Shown: positions 21,791-35,577 of the stretch, piece by piece | How positions within the stretch are numbered: the first letter of the stretch is position 1 | How the letters are laid out: the number at the start of each line of letters is the position of its first letter | NCBI GenBank assembly: GCA_004794785.1 | Contig: SJOL01009404.1 | Span: forward strand, 266,318 to 330,317 | Source: Opisthorchis felineus | Taxonomy: Eukaryota; Platyhelminthes; Trematoda; Opisthorchiida; Opisthorchiidae | Direction: 5' to 3' | DNA: 64,000 nucleotides | The notes under the pieces: generated by a model | Told to the model about the DNA's origin: nothing | Database searches by the model: none | What the model saw: the letters and a program-made list of their open reading frames with translations, nothing else | Made by a program: the position numbers and the translations under genes

Positions 21791-24700
21791 CAATGAATGT
21801 AGTTCGCTAATATAGAGTCTTTGTTTCGTGGTACACAACTACCCAAGAATTAGTTTGACAATGATCAAATATTGTGGTTTCGAAGATCCATCGAGTTGCA
21901 AATCGAGTAAAGATTCCGCAGTTGGCTGTAATACCTTCAAAAGAACATCAGCACAATTAAATCCGTCCAGGTTTTTTCGAACCACTTTCCCTTCAGCAAA
22001 CAAGTTACAATTTAACCCGTAACTTGACTCCCAAGGTATAGATTTGGCAAAGGTCCTGTCGCGAAACCCATTTATCGTTTATAAAGTTCACAGGATGACT
22101 GTATAGGGAAATTGCTCGAACAAGCTGCTAACCCATTCACCTTGCAGCATCTTGGCGTGAAAAGTACCATGGTTGATATATCAGTTTAACGAATCGAACA
22201 CGGGCAAGATGCACTGCGTGTGTAGGGATTCAAACAACGATCCCAAGTACTCAGGAAGTGCTGCTAAAATTGCCGCAAATCTTCCCAAATTGCAACTCAG
22301 TTTCTGCTGGCTGGAAACGGGCGTATTTTGTAATGCCGAGGCAGTTTGGCCTGCTTATCACCGGTTTTGGGGAAATTGCTTGTGGTTTTGCTCGCTGTCT
22401 CGTGCAATCAAACGAACAGACAGTTCTTTTTCTGATCCTACAATGTCAAGGCGGTCAAAATCTGTGGCACTCCAGGGTCTGCAGTGAAATCGTATGCCAG
22501 TTACCATGCCAACAAACAAATGAGCGAGAAGTCGAGTCACCCTAAGTTTCGCAACCCAGAAATGGACTAAGATAATGGCATAGATAGCGACTACGGGTGA
22601 ATGGAGCTCAAAAGCGGCCCAACATCCAAATTACACAGGCGATTTGGTGCATTATAGAAAGCTGTAATCCAGTGGGTCGAAATCAGACCTAAAACGGATT
22701 CTGCCATGAAAATATCACAACTAGGTAAGAGCCTAATGTTAGACACGCACTCCACCTTTGTGTAGTCAGCTTCACTCCCATGTCAATCAAACAGACTAAT
22801 CAACATATTGATAGTCGAATGTTTCTCAAGCTTTGCGAATATGATGCAAATGTGTCGTCACTACCTTGGCCGATATCATCAATGCGTAATGGTGAAACGG
22901 TATACCGAGCTTCAGTTGGTCGGTGGATAGGCTTCGAGCAACCTTGCGACTACATACATTTATCGTATTGCTGCCCTTATAAGCCCCCAAACACAAATCA
23001 CTCTCAAATAAGGCCGCTTTACTTTGGTTTCATGGTGGTTTGACTTTAACTGGATATTTTTTGAGTGACCACCTTATGCTTATTCCTATTCCCTAGAAAG
23101 ATCATCCGCTCTTAACAAGGACCAGGTTGCAAAATTTCTATTTGCCATTTCCATAAATTGAGGCACCAAGTAGACACATCATATACATGCACGCGCTTGG
23201 AGGTCCCAAACATGAATTTCGAATACGGTCTCAATACATTTCCAAGGAGCACAATAAAAACTCGAAGTGGAAATTTTAAGAGAGAGTTTGAAATCAAGAT
23301 GATGCTGTAGAATTCTTTGCAGTCACAATTAAGCAGACTGGCCACGTTGTGCGTGTGACAACTCAAGGCGGTACTTTGACAGACAAAACTAGCTGTCAGT
23401 TGATTGGAGATATCTACGACAATAAAGGAATTCAGACAACTTCACTAAAAATGCTCCTGCGGTTATCAGTGAGATTGGTACTTTCTCATTGGTCAGCTGC
23501 TTACCTCCCAAAAGGACCAGTCTCAACGTCATTGTGGCACGAACTACTATTCCAAAATGGGCAGAATGCAAAGTCGTGTAGTTTTTTATGCCAAACATCT
23601 GGCTTCCAGAGAACACCTTTCCTCTAAATGACTGGGGAATACATAATATGATTTTCACCTGCGTGGTACACGAAGTGAGTTTTTCGAATGGCCAGGTCCC
23701 TTCTTCAAGAGAACAGGTAACAAGGGAGATCACCCTTCGGGATTCTCTGCATACGCTCTTTAGAAAATGTATAAGCTGACAATAATGAATAACTCTAGAA
23801 ACATCACGTGAAAGAATTGGTCATAATTAACCTCTTCAGAAGAAAGCGGTTGTACGTTTTGTTTTTCTCTCCGGAGACTATTTTAAAAGACTGACCAAAA
23901 GGATCTCTCTTGCAGGTCTCTCATACGAAGCAGCTTAGTACTAAAATATATTTCAGATAACAAATAAAGCAGCTTTATAATGGTGGTCTCCTCAGGGCAG
24001 TACAACTATATTTCAGTGGCTGGAGATCGTCATTACACGGAGGCTTATACTGCAACATTGTCTGGTGATGCCACCCTCGACACACTAGTTTCATCACCAA
24101 TCAAACATTTTTTGTAGTTGTATAGACCTAACGCGGCTTTAGGCAGTTTCTTCAATAATGTTCCCACCGCTGGACAAGGTGCTTACATCAAAGGAGATTA
24201 TTAACAAAAAGGTAGAGCAGAAATTTGGGGACGAAGGAGAGGCTTTGATGTAATTCCAGTTGAAGTTTGTAAAATGATGGCTTTCTTCACTTTTACCAAA
24301 TCGACTGTTTTCGTGGACGATAAAAGTGGTCTTGATAAGCCAGTGTTCGTAATATTGCTCCTGGTATTTAGCAGGGCCAAACTATTCGTGCATAATCTTC
24401 AATGTATCTTTAAGTTGTTGTCGAAATTTGAGGTCTAAGCACTATTATTTGCTCGTAAGGTCTATATAAGGCGATCCTCCATGAGAGACCTCCCCTTAGC
24501 CAAGACCCGTTGAGTCGGTCCCCATGAATGGCTAATGTACAGAGGACTACTAGATATAAGGTATTTTGCTTCCCTCAGCACATGTCAGATAACTTAAAGT
24601 TAGGCTACTCTATCTAAGCGAGTACGGCAGATTACAGTGTCCACAATGTGGTCCCTAAGGTGAACAGTATTCCTTCCTCTGGTAATAAACGTAGTGACAG

Positions 24701-27700
24701 TATGCATTTGGCTACAGGTAAAGTGACGGTAAACAGCTAGTGCGATTCATCTCAGTCAACTAACAAGCTTTTCATTTGTTTGTCACGTTAGGGTGACGGG
24801 GGTGAAAAAACACCCAACATTTGCTATTACTGTGTAAAAATCCTTAGGGTAGTGGTCATATCCTGTCAAGACTTTTGTTGACATTTTCTTCACCAGCGGT
24901 TCCTTAACGTCGAGTCAGGGTCGATGGTGCAGTGTCTTTCGTCAAGAGCAGAGTGGCAAACTAGGCCTGCCGCGCAGCTAGTGAAATGGTTGTAGTCCTT
25001 TTTTCGGATTTTATTTATTCAGATTTCCATACCCATTTTGTCGGATCGACTGACAACAATATTGCCGCCAACGTCTTCATGAGACGATCTGACCGGTAGT
25101 TTAAAGTCTCCCTGCATATCATGAAACAAGAGGGGGTTCATCCAGTTTAAATCCTAGATGCAACTAGACTCACCACGTGTGAATCAGATAACCCCGGCTT
25201 TTTGCACACTATTTTTATTCTTACGTCTTTTACATTTTTTTAATAAAAAGGTATTTCTGTGTACAGTAATATGGGGGTTATAGTGTACGTTAATAGCCCA
25301 AAACAAAAAATTGGAAATAACGGTGTTTAGAGGGAATCAGTGCGTTTGTTCAGAGGGACTGAGGAACCCTGGTACATTGAGGCTTATTACTAGCGAGACG
25401 GTTCAGCGCATATCATCGGACCTGAGGAAAATGAGTAGCATTCATATTAATACGTCTTGGAAAGACAGTTTAGTCTGAAAAGTTTACCGAGCTTTTCGAG
25501 ATGCTCCCAAAATGATGCCGAATCCAATTCTGCTGAGTGTTTATTTGTAATCGATGGGCAACGGCTACGCATTGTGTTGAAGCACATAAGAAGGCCAAAC
25601 AATTTTGTATGACCACGCATTCATTCAGCTGAAAAGTAGTTCACGTATATTCGAATATCTTATTGGAGATGGTGGGGTCTTTAAAATTCTTACGCGTCAG
25701 CTAAGCACCGTTCTCAAAATAACATTTATTGTCGTGTACTTGGGGGAATGCTGAATGCTCAGCACGTGTCCACGTGTCCATATATGTTGATCTGTTCATC
25801 TGTTTGCGGGGTTTTCCGCAAACGTACAGCACGCACCCATCCCTTGGGATTACTGAGCAAGAGCGTTATGCAGCACCACGTAACTATTGCAACTGCTTTT
25901 CAGCTGATCGCTGAATTATTCCGTCCAAATCCTCGAGTGCGTTCTGCGAGTATCACCAAATCGCTCCAAGGCCACCCAAAAAATGCACTCGCGACAGGCA
26001 AAGTACTCCTGACTGAACTGCCTAAACAACCCTCTTTCCACTAGGAATATTACGTAAAGACACTGGTCTTGCCATGCTCCACCAGCCGCAGGTAAAAGTC
26101 TATCTAATACGTAACCACAAATATCCTCTAATTTGTAGATAGATTTTAATGACTGAGGTTACTGGCCAAATGTAATACAGGTCTCCTTTAAATCGTCGTA
26201 GTATTTATATTAAAATAACCTGATGAAACTACATCAAGACCATATGAATGAAATGTATGAGTTCTAAAGAAGGCGTGTGCTGGAGGATAATTCCATGATG
26301 AAATTGCATGATGAAATTTGTGATAAAAATGTCTTGAGATGCTTCGGCACCTGGTCTGGAACTTAGTGGCTTAGGCTAAACCTTGGGATTTTATGACAAA
26401 CACCAATATTGGTCGAGCTAAGGTTTTTACAGAACTTTTCATTTGCCTGGTAAATGTTCCAGCTGATTGTGTGAAAACTAAAAAATTTCGCGTTATCGTC
26501 CAAATGCCTGATTTAAGGGGCCTTCAACATTCAACGGTCGCGCTAGATGGAAAATTAAATTTATCCCTAGTTTCTCGCCAAGAGCGTTCTGTTCAGTTAC
26601 ACTTGCGTCACATTCGCTAATCATCATCGTCGGACAGGCGATAACCTGCACAAGTAGAAGAATGATAATGCCTGCCTGGTGTACACGAAATCTTTTCTTT
26701 TTGGCATTGCTTTCGAAATCCGTGCTCTTATGAGCAGTGCTGATTTAGCACACAATCAGATGAAAATTTTGCCAACTAAAGCAGCGTCAGCGATTATTGA
26801 TTGGATTTTACCGTTTGATTGGTTTCTGTCAATTCCTAATCTGGATAACTTTGACCGATCATTTCAAGTACATACCAACCATAACCTCATGATTATGCCA
26901 TTAGTAAAATACCGAAAAAGGAAGGAAGAAGGTTTTGGTCCTCACGCGATAGATGTCAGCAGAAAGTAAAATCGATGTTTACAGAGACAGGTCCTTAAAA
27001 CAACGATAAGTGGATTTTAAGCACCAAAGAGTTTCGGATAACCCGTTTCTTAAGGGAAATTTCCACGAGCGGAATTTAGGTTAGTTAACCTCAGAAATGT
27101 CATTAAAAGATTGCGGTATTTGAACTGCGCGTCACGGTGACACAGTAGTAGAATGTACTTTATTCTATTTGTACAGTGGCTTTTAATTCGCATCAAGAGT
27201 CTTAAACCTTGGGAAGTTTTATGGCCCACTCAACCTGCAATCAGGAAGTTCAGTCGATTCATATTTCGGTGATGAAAGTGGAGTTGCATTGAGTAATTTA
27301 TCGGTTTTACTTTATAGTATAATATTTCAACAACACTTGTCTATCAGTAAGCTGGAATTTACTCTCTCTTTTGCTGATTGCCGAGTGGGAAGTTTCGAGG
27401 CTACTTGTAAGTAAGATATACTTGAGATACTTGAGTAAGATTTACTCAGAATTGAAAGCCCATCTAATGTCATCTGGAATCTAGTCCCAGAAAAATTATA
27501 TGCTCTTAAGGATGGAACATAAATTAGGGTCGTTGCACTGATAATTTACATTGTGGGTTAAAGCTGGCCTGTAGCAAGCTAGACGTACCATATTTTATAC
27601 AGTGCTTACAACCTTCAGAAGTGCCTAATTTTAGTTTTGTAAGCCCTTCAAACAATGGGTTCAAAATGCTCCCAATCCGCGAGTGAGAAAACGTGTTAAA

Positions 27701-29415
27701 TTACCACCCAGTCATGTCAGAAAATTGAGAGCAAATATACGCAAACGCCCTTAGAAACAACGTCATTTGTGGTGATTACAGGAGTCAATAATGGTGCAAT
27801 GTGACATGCAGCTATTCGCAATTCCATGATATGCTTAGGTTTTGCCAAACGGAAACGAAATTCGCAGCTCTATGGACAAACCCAAAATGAATGCTCTATC
27901 CCAGTGGACGTGTTGTGAGCATGCTTTCAGACAAGTCAGCTTCGAATCCTTATATTGAAGTCTTACAGCAGCCACAGGACTTCATCTGACAATGTCAGTT
28001 TGCTGTTTCATCAATAAAAGACGTGAAATGTGTCTTCCGTTTCCATCTTCAATGAGTTCACCAACGAAAACCGAATTTCCATTACACCAGAGGATGGTTG
28101 TGATGAAGCATCATGTTTTAACGAACTCGCTCGGCTGGGAAGTGCTGCTCGGTGACTGCAAAACAAGGCTGCAAGTGGTGTATCACCTTGAAATGGGTTA
28201 ATACGTGTTTTTATTGGCTGAAGGATGGTCTATACCAGACACGGGACTGCGTTTACAGTAAACATTCACAGTTTTCTGGACTAGAAGTTATCTGAGCGAC
28301 AATCAATTTTGTGAGAACTCAGTGGCAGAAGGACACAAGGCTGGGAACTGGAAAAGCTGTTGAGTAAAGTATGCTGCATGTGATGATAGCTGGTCAGAGT
28401 GTCTCATTTGACAACAGCGGATGAGTGAGCCCGGTCGCTTGCGTCTATGAGCAGTCTAAAGGAAGTAGCAGCCACGTCGTGTCTGCATATATGCCTGTTG
28501 GCAAAACCTAGTCAGCTGCGAATCCATTTGATTTCCTCTTTTTATGCACTATTGATGTTCACCACTGTTCACGATATACAATTTAGAAACAGAAAAGACT
28601 TTTTTGTTTAGTCGTTTATTGAGGGAAGGACCACTGTAATTGGTAATCGATTTTTACACTATCCTGTTTCACAAAGTCTCCAGTATCCCACAATTTACAT
28701 TCAACTATTATGGCACGTTATACATTAGACAGAACAGAATATTGTGCACATACAGAGCAACTGTAGTGTTTCAAAAATTTTTTTACTTTGGGCATCTGTT
28801 TCCAGCATCTGCATGTTCGTGTACATCACAGAACATAATCTGATTCCCGGAAGGCTAGTGGTTTCTTACTGGCGTCCTGAGAACAAACTAAGGGATTAAT
28901 TGTCATATTAGGGATTAATTACTTTATCGATTACCTAGAAACCAGCCCAGATTGCCTGCGAAACAATCTTAGTAGAACACCACAAATTGCCCTGACTACT
29001 GACCACTTGAGCATGCGTAAGACCACAACCCGAGATGAAATCAATCTGTTCACAACGATGACAAAAAATTTGGCTGACGGGGCGTTTGGGTGTGGCCCAA
29101 CATGAAGCTGATTCATTCAAGCAGGGTCGGTAATTGATGGTGAACATCACATTATAAATTTCCTCTCGAGTGTGGTCCATGAAATATTTAGTAGTCACAT
29201 GTAAGGATGTGTGTTTACGTAATTTTCAGAAACTGCCGAGGTTTTGCCTTAAATGATTTGTAAAAAAGCAGTAATGTTTTGTTCGACTTGGAAACAAATC
29301 GTCACTTAGCAACCACTGACAGGCTTTTTCGCGATAGATGTGCTACGCAGTTTTTCACTGGCACAGTGAAACGGCTGATTGCTGTATTTTCCTTCGGAAT
29401 GGGTGAGTAAACCAT
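21791..29415. other. Long stretch without a recognised gene
   Basis: About 7.6 kb with scattered short open frames of chance length on both strands. The frames at 25,748-26,044, 26,393-26,620 and 26,679-26,969 (plus) are somewhat longer but show no domain, splice support or homology I can recall. A 31-codon ATG frame at about 24,157-24,252, rich in Lys and Glu, is too short to support. If the CEP135 gene extends this far, this may be intron or upstream DNA. Confidence 0.5.
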
Positions 29416-29510
29416 GGGTCAGGTAGTGTAATGGATAGACCAGCCACGCGAGCGGCTAGGCTTTTTCAACACTATATNATATATATATATAGTTCGAAAC
29501 CTACTCCACT
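29416..29510 (+). repeat. tRNA-derived SINE head with AT tract between A and B boxes
   Basis: GGTCAGGTAGTGTAATGGA resembles the D-arm/A box of a tRNA, and AGTTCGAAACC at 29,491-29,501 is a good B box. Between them lie an anticodon-arm-like GC-rich part and an AT dinucleotide run containing one ambiguous base (N at 29,478). The arrangement fits a pol III SINE head or tRNA pseudogene, not a functional tRNA, because the AT run disrupts the fold. Confidence 0.6.
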
Positions 29511-32500
29511 TTTACTTCCATTTGTAACCCCTGCAGATGAGGCACCACACTTTCTTTAGCAACCGTGAGCAGGTACCCTCGTTTTCTAGAAAAGAAAATC
29601 CGTGTTGGTGGGTTTACGATGCGAATGTATTTAGGGACTAGCAACCGTCAAGTTTAAATATATCTTGCAGCTTCCATTTCAAAAAAACCGCCCTTGTTGC
29701 GTTGATCCGGCCGGCACCCGGATTTTGCATACTATTCTCAGGCGACTGTTGTTCATCAAACAAGTTTGAGAATGTCACCAAAAGCCACGCAGAACAACAA
29801 AAATTATAATACTTAGGGTCGACCTTCGAACAGCAAAGAATATTAGTTATCGTGAAATTCTCCAAACGAACCTAACTGTCTGGCAATAAGGTTCATACGT
29901 TTACCCTGCAAGAACCATTTTGCTCAAGCTACAATACAATGAGACAGCAAATCAACCAATAGAATATGGGCGATGGATGCACAACTACAGCGACGCAATT
30001 AGTCGTAGTGCGTCAGCATTTGGTAGCAAGGCAAACCGAGCCGAACATTTATCATTGAGCTAGGTTTATTGAAGATTGGCGTGATGCCTCCTTTCTGCTT
30101 TGAACATTGACAGCAATTTCATGTGTACATTTATTGGTTTTGGTTTGTTTGTGAAGCATTTCTGTAGTCTTCTTTTACCCACAACCTTGACTACATGCCT
30201 GGGGTAGAAGTAGATAAGTTGTCGAACCTAACGAATGTCTTAAGGTTTTCTGAACATGATAAAATTTCCACACGATCGACAATGTTCGTTGATCAATTTC
30301 CAATTTATCATTGTCACAATCAGCCTATTCTTTGATTCATTCTGCTAGCGTACTGAAAAAAAACATTCTAGGCCGCATGTAGAAGGGAATAACGGACGAC
30401 ATAATCAATACTTAAACAAAGACGCAAGTAGAAATGATCAGTGTGCAGTACACCAATTTGATAAACATAACAAACGGGAGCTTCAGAAGATCTCACTTGT
30501 TTTTCACTTATACGGAGTCTGTCACCAGGAGATAGAAGAAACTTTAAGGTTTACAACCAGCAAATCACTAAAATAGCTGCAATCATTTGCCTATCACCGA
30601 ATACATGGTCCGATCTTTCATTTAGGGGCTCCCAGTGGTACGTCAGAAAGTGGAATCTAAGCAATGCTTGCTTTGCAAATAAAAGTCATCAATTTGAGGT
30701 CTAAGTCCTTAGGATACTCGAAACTTTTCGTCGAGTGGCTTTTTTCCAGAAACTTCTCTATTCAACTTGCATTTCTTCATGTTAGGGCATAAGCAAATTT
30801 AGTCTACTGAGTAGTGAAAACCACATTTAGCGGGCTGCTTTATCAGAAGAATGCCACCAACGTTAGCCAAGATAAGAACAGAAAGACGATAAATTGGACT
30901 GAGTTCTACTACATTAGAGACTAGAAACCCATCAGTCGTAAGGTGTGCTAAATATGGAGTCGAAACACACTCAAAAATGGATTCATAATGCAAGTTGTCG
31001 CCGTTATATGCCTCTGAATACTACAGTTTGGTTTGTGATGCTATTTGAGTAGTCTCTTACTACCACAGCGAACGTATCGCAACCACTCAGCCTAACTCAA
31101 CTTTAACTTCCTTATAAATTGCTCCAGTTAACTGTGGTGAAAAGGCCTCTCTGCTTATTAGTCCGCATCGAAACCACGTTTCTAATGGACTTCTCAGCTT
31201 GTATTCCAACCCTACTGCTTTGGTAATAGGTTTAGTGTAAAGTAGACTGAATTCCTTGTAAGTAGTGTCATACCAGGATGATTAAAATCTATGTTCGTGA
31301 GACAGTGTCAAAATCCTTCGTTCTTATATCCATCTTCCGGATTATGCCTTGAATGCACAACGTGATTACATATATTACGCACTTCTAGGAGTTGTAGGTA
31401 GTGTCTCAAATCGTGCAACTTTCAACAGAATTCGCTGGTGTAATCTTATGTGAAGTACGCCCTTCCAGAAAGGAGCATATTCGGCAAAAACTGAATAAAA
31501 TATTGCAGATATAAGAGTTGAAGCAGAACAGGTTTCTTTCAGATTTATTAGACTAGTTAACATATTAGGGATCTGACTGTCACACTTGACCGTCTTTTTT
31601 TGCAATTACGATAAGTACTAGCCTCTTATTTGTTCCTATTCAGGACAAATTTTTTCAACTCATACATCATACCCAATTGTATCCCAATTAATAAATTGTT
31701 AGACCACTTTATTAGCTCAGTTTGAATTCTACCAGCTATAGAGATTTAATCAATATGGCCATCCTGTTGGCTGGATAAGGTGACATTTTTATCACCGTGA
31801 ACCTGACACACAAAGTCCATTTTGGATTCTGTTTTGACAAGTTGAGTCCAATTACACACAGCCTAGCGTAACATTTTAAATACTAGAAATGCCATATCTT
31901 TGGAAGATGAATCTTCCAGAGAGTTTAGCACGTTGTCAGTAGGAGGCTTTTACGTTTCTGGAGGTCACGAAGTAGTTCGTTATGATCTCAGCTCCATGAG
32001 AAACAATGTAGAGGGGTTTTCGGATAGATTCAACATGCAATTAGTAGGAAGCCGTAATTGCTCACATTTGTGCTTGAGTCATACACATATATAAGGTTAG
32101 TAGCACCCGGATTACGTGCCTTCTGTGGTCTGCTATTCACCTTATGACACCTGCAACAACAAAGACTCTGTCGTCAGTGGCAACAGGCTGATGGTTGTTA
32201 AACATCCAACCTATTTAAAACAGCCTTGATGAATGTAACCATTTAGTGTCGTACAAACTCTGTAGTGATTTGGAACAATTAATCACTTCCAGTAACCTAG
32301 AATGTGCACTGATTCGAGGATTTCTTGGAGCTAACGAGTAAGTTTATGTGCGATTGCTCAAATCGCTATCGAAAAAAATGAGACATCGTAATTACTACAA
32401 CCGATGAATGCACCTGGTCCTAAGCCGGCAAAAATATCATACTCCATACATTTGTGTTCACATCGCTTCTATTTGATCACTTCGAACTGCATCTGATCTG

Positions 32501-35340
32501 GCATAGTTATTCTTGTCAGCCTACCTAACGAGTCCTCTGGCAGAGACGGCCACTCTTATCCTACGATTTTGCACACTGTCACCGAAATCTAAATTGTTTG
32601 AAGCCCAATAACCAATAAAATACGATCGGGTGTGATCTGTTTTTGAAGAAGATTCAGAGGAACTACCACTTGCGTCGTGCGAAAGGTTCATCTTATTATT
32701 GGTATGGATTACAAAGCGTGCTTCATCCGTAGAATTTGATTTAAGGACTGATTTCGACCGTTTCACGTTGATTTTACTTGACTTGTTTTCTACTGAGCAG
32801 CTTCTAGCCAACGAGCAGTGAAACAAAACGGAAATGCAATAAAGCCTAGTTTGGTAAAACATGGGATTTAATGTATAAATTTGGAGATTCGGTTAGGAGT
32901 GCTGAGCCTCAGACTGGAAGTGCAGAGGACAGAGGTAGTGATTGGTTGTAACGTTAGAGAAGGAAGACATCATCGAAAACTAATGGAACGACAGTCTCAG
33001 TAGGATTACGGCTATGATTACTGCTTGCTTAGTCAGAATGCTGGTTTCAGTTCTCTATGGCTAGTCCTAGTCTTTCCAGCTGAGCTGGCCAAAAGGCCTG
33101 GGTTTACAATAAATTTCGGTCTAATGGGTGGACCGCCGATGAATATGAAATGTAGAAAACGTCATCCACCAAGCTTCGTAACTTACCATTAGGAGATCTG
33201 CTTACAACGTCATTCAGTCCAGTTGCTTTAACATTCTCCTCATGACGTCTAGATTGTATTGAATAAGACAGGTGAAAAACGCCTATGGCATGTAAATGAT
33301 GAGCGCTGGCAATGCTCTGTGGGTAAAACTTCCTTGTTCAAATGCTACACCACCGGCACCGGAGGACGGGTGCACTTCTACTCAGTTGACCTAAATTTAC
33401 AAGGTTAAAAGCAGCCCAAAAGTCCAACAGACCTATGTTTTAAAACCAGGCAACCCTCTTATTAACATAGTTGTTAGCGGCGAGCTCTGAGAAGTTTGGT
33501 CATTTAGCTGACACCTGCAGCCTACAAGCGGCCTGGAGGATAAAAGCGCTCGTATTCTGAGACGCATATGGGGACCTGTTGTGGGTGACTCAAGTTCTGC
33601 CAACGGAAGGGGCAACCAGCGAAACGACTTCTTGACAGTTAAGGCAGTCCTCAGATGTTAAAGTTGCACGTTACGTAACCCAAGTAACGGCATCACTTCC
33701 CATATTTAGAGTGAAAGGACATTTTCATACAGCCCGACCATTTAGTTAAACATCATTTACTCAGAACTCTCTGTGCTCTATAATAGCCAGAGTGAACGCG
33801 CCATTTTTGCCCGTGCGATAATGACAAAACCTGAAACCGGTAGATAAACAGTCGCAGTGGGCTTGCACTATTGAATTCGTTCCCCAGATTCAGATGCGCC
33901 GATCAACTCCTCCGTCCAAAAAGCAGTAACATATTTACGCAGTGTTGTACTGTTGCTTTGTCTTTCTGCCAGAACAGCTTCCAACGGAATATCATAATCA
34001 CTCATCATAATCTCCCGTTTGACTATGATTGAAAGCTGAGGTGAATTGTGCGCACCGTTCATTGTCTGTCAATTCAGATGTCGCCTTTTGTACGACCTCA
34101 GCTCTCAGGTCACTTTTCATTGTCATTCGCTCACTGAACCCTGAACAACCGTTTTAAGTTTCCTGGAAAATATAAGATACACGTTACTTTTGGACATCAA
34201 CTTCTGCCTCAAATGCCAGTATCCTGTAATATCACCTTTTTTACTGTTACCTGCGTCGGATCAAATAATTCAAACGCGTTTTAGTGCCGTTAGCTTCACT
34301 ATTTGGTCGAATAGAGTACTCCCAAGCTCACGGGTTCAGGTGCCCCACAGAGCCAGTCAAAATTGTTAAAAGCTTACTTTCTCTCATTGCTTGAGATGTT
34401 AGAGGACGCGGCCCTCGTGCGTGATAACGATGATAGCTCAGTTTTATTTTGCAAGAAAGCTGATTGCTGTTTTACTGCTAAATGGAAAAGTGAAGTATGG
34501 TAAGACGATACATTTATTTACTGCTGTGTGGAATCCCGCTTGATATGCATCAAAGGCTACAAATTTTAAGTGAACATTGTCTGGTGTGAAAAACGATCAG
34601 AAACAATTCAACGAAGTGGTCATGTAATGCATATTCTCAGCTACCGGCACACGAGCATTCAACTCAACAGCAGATACACAGCGTCTCTAAACGTCAAATG
34701 TGCATGAGTTCAACAAATACGGTATCCTAGTGGGACGGATAATTGGCTCAGATCAAACGGTTAGGTCGTTCAGGTGCCTTCAGTTTACGGGCTACTAAGC
34801 ATTCATGCAGTCAGTCAATATTTCTCCTTTGTTCTCTCAATTCAAGATTGATTTAAAAGAAAATTGTACGAATGTCGTGCGGAGCATTCGTCCGTAGTGC
34901 CTACATTCTTGATATCTTTAGATTTAAAAAATTCCTACTAGAATTCAAGGGGTCTTATGATGTTTTCCTAATTATTCTCAAGCTTAAACCAAAATGATAA
35001 GGACTGAGTTCATGTTTTCGATATCCTAGAAGCATTCCTGTGTTTTTTATGTCGAGAAACATTCTTCAGCACTGAATGATGAGCTTATTCTCTATTCTGG
35101 GCTTGTATTTTGCACATTCAGGAGTGGTAAAGAAGTGTTTCAGATGTTCAGATTAAGTATTCTGTCGACTCTTGGATGCACCATTGATCAGGAAAAATTT
35201 AAGCATTCTCAGATGCCCTACTTAAATTAGCAAATCTTTCTCATGAAGATGAACCGTCAAACTGTGATCCGATTGCTTAAGCATTTCTGAAGACATTGTT
35301 CTGTCTAACTGACACCTCCATGAGTATGGAAGGAGAAACG
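29511..35340. other. Long stretch without a recognised gene
   Basis: Mostly unstructured sequence. The minus-strand open frame at 32,521-32,862 (113 codons, Ser/Lys-rich) and the one at 33,868-34,062 are the most protein-like pieces, but neither has a domain or clear splice sites. A weak tRNA-like patch around 33,300-33,350 could be a decayed SINE. No CEP135 5' exon could be identified with confidence. Confidence 0.45.
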
Positions 35341-35577
35341 CTCGTTTGCAAGTTACATTCACGTTAACAAGAGATTCAACTGAATCTTTTGTTTATGATA
35401 TCCTTCAACTGAATGTGCTACACAGTGGCCGCCTTGTGTTTAATTTGAAACGTTATGCGAAATATCGCAGTATATTTTCTTGACAGAACACAATACAGCA
35501 CACTCAACAGAGAAAAGCCACAAACGGGTGATTCATTTGAGTTCCTTGTTGGCATCAAAGTAATTTTCAAATGAGTG
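35341..35577 (+). repeat. Foldback (inverted-repeat) element
   Basis: The left arm (about 35,341-35,432) and the reverse complement of the right arm (about 35,497-35,577) align through AACAAGRRAYTCAAMTGAATC and the CAACTGAATGTGCT / TTGAGTGTGCTG block. The centre, with GCGAAATATCGCAGTAT, matches the centre of the element at 44,335-44,570 in the opposite orientation. The non-coding hairpin structure and absence of a transposase fit a MITE or foldback element. Confidence 0.65.

Noticed and set aside
33300..33350. tRNA-like patch
   Set aside because: Only a poor B-box-like TTGTTCAAATGC and no convincing A box or stem could be seen.
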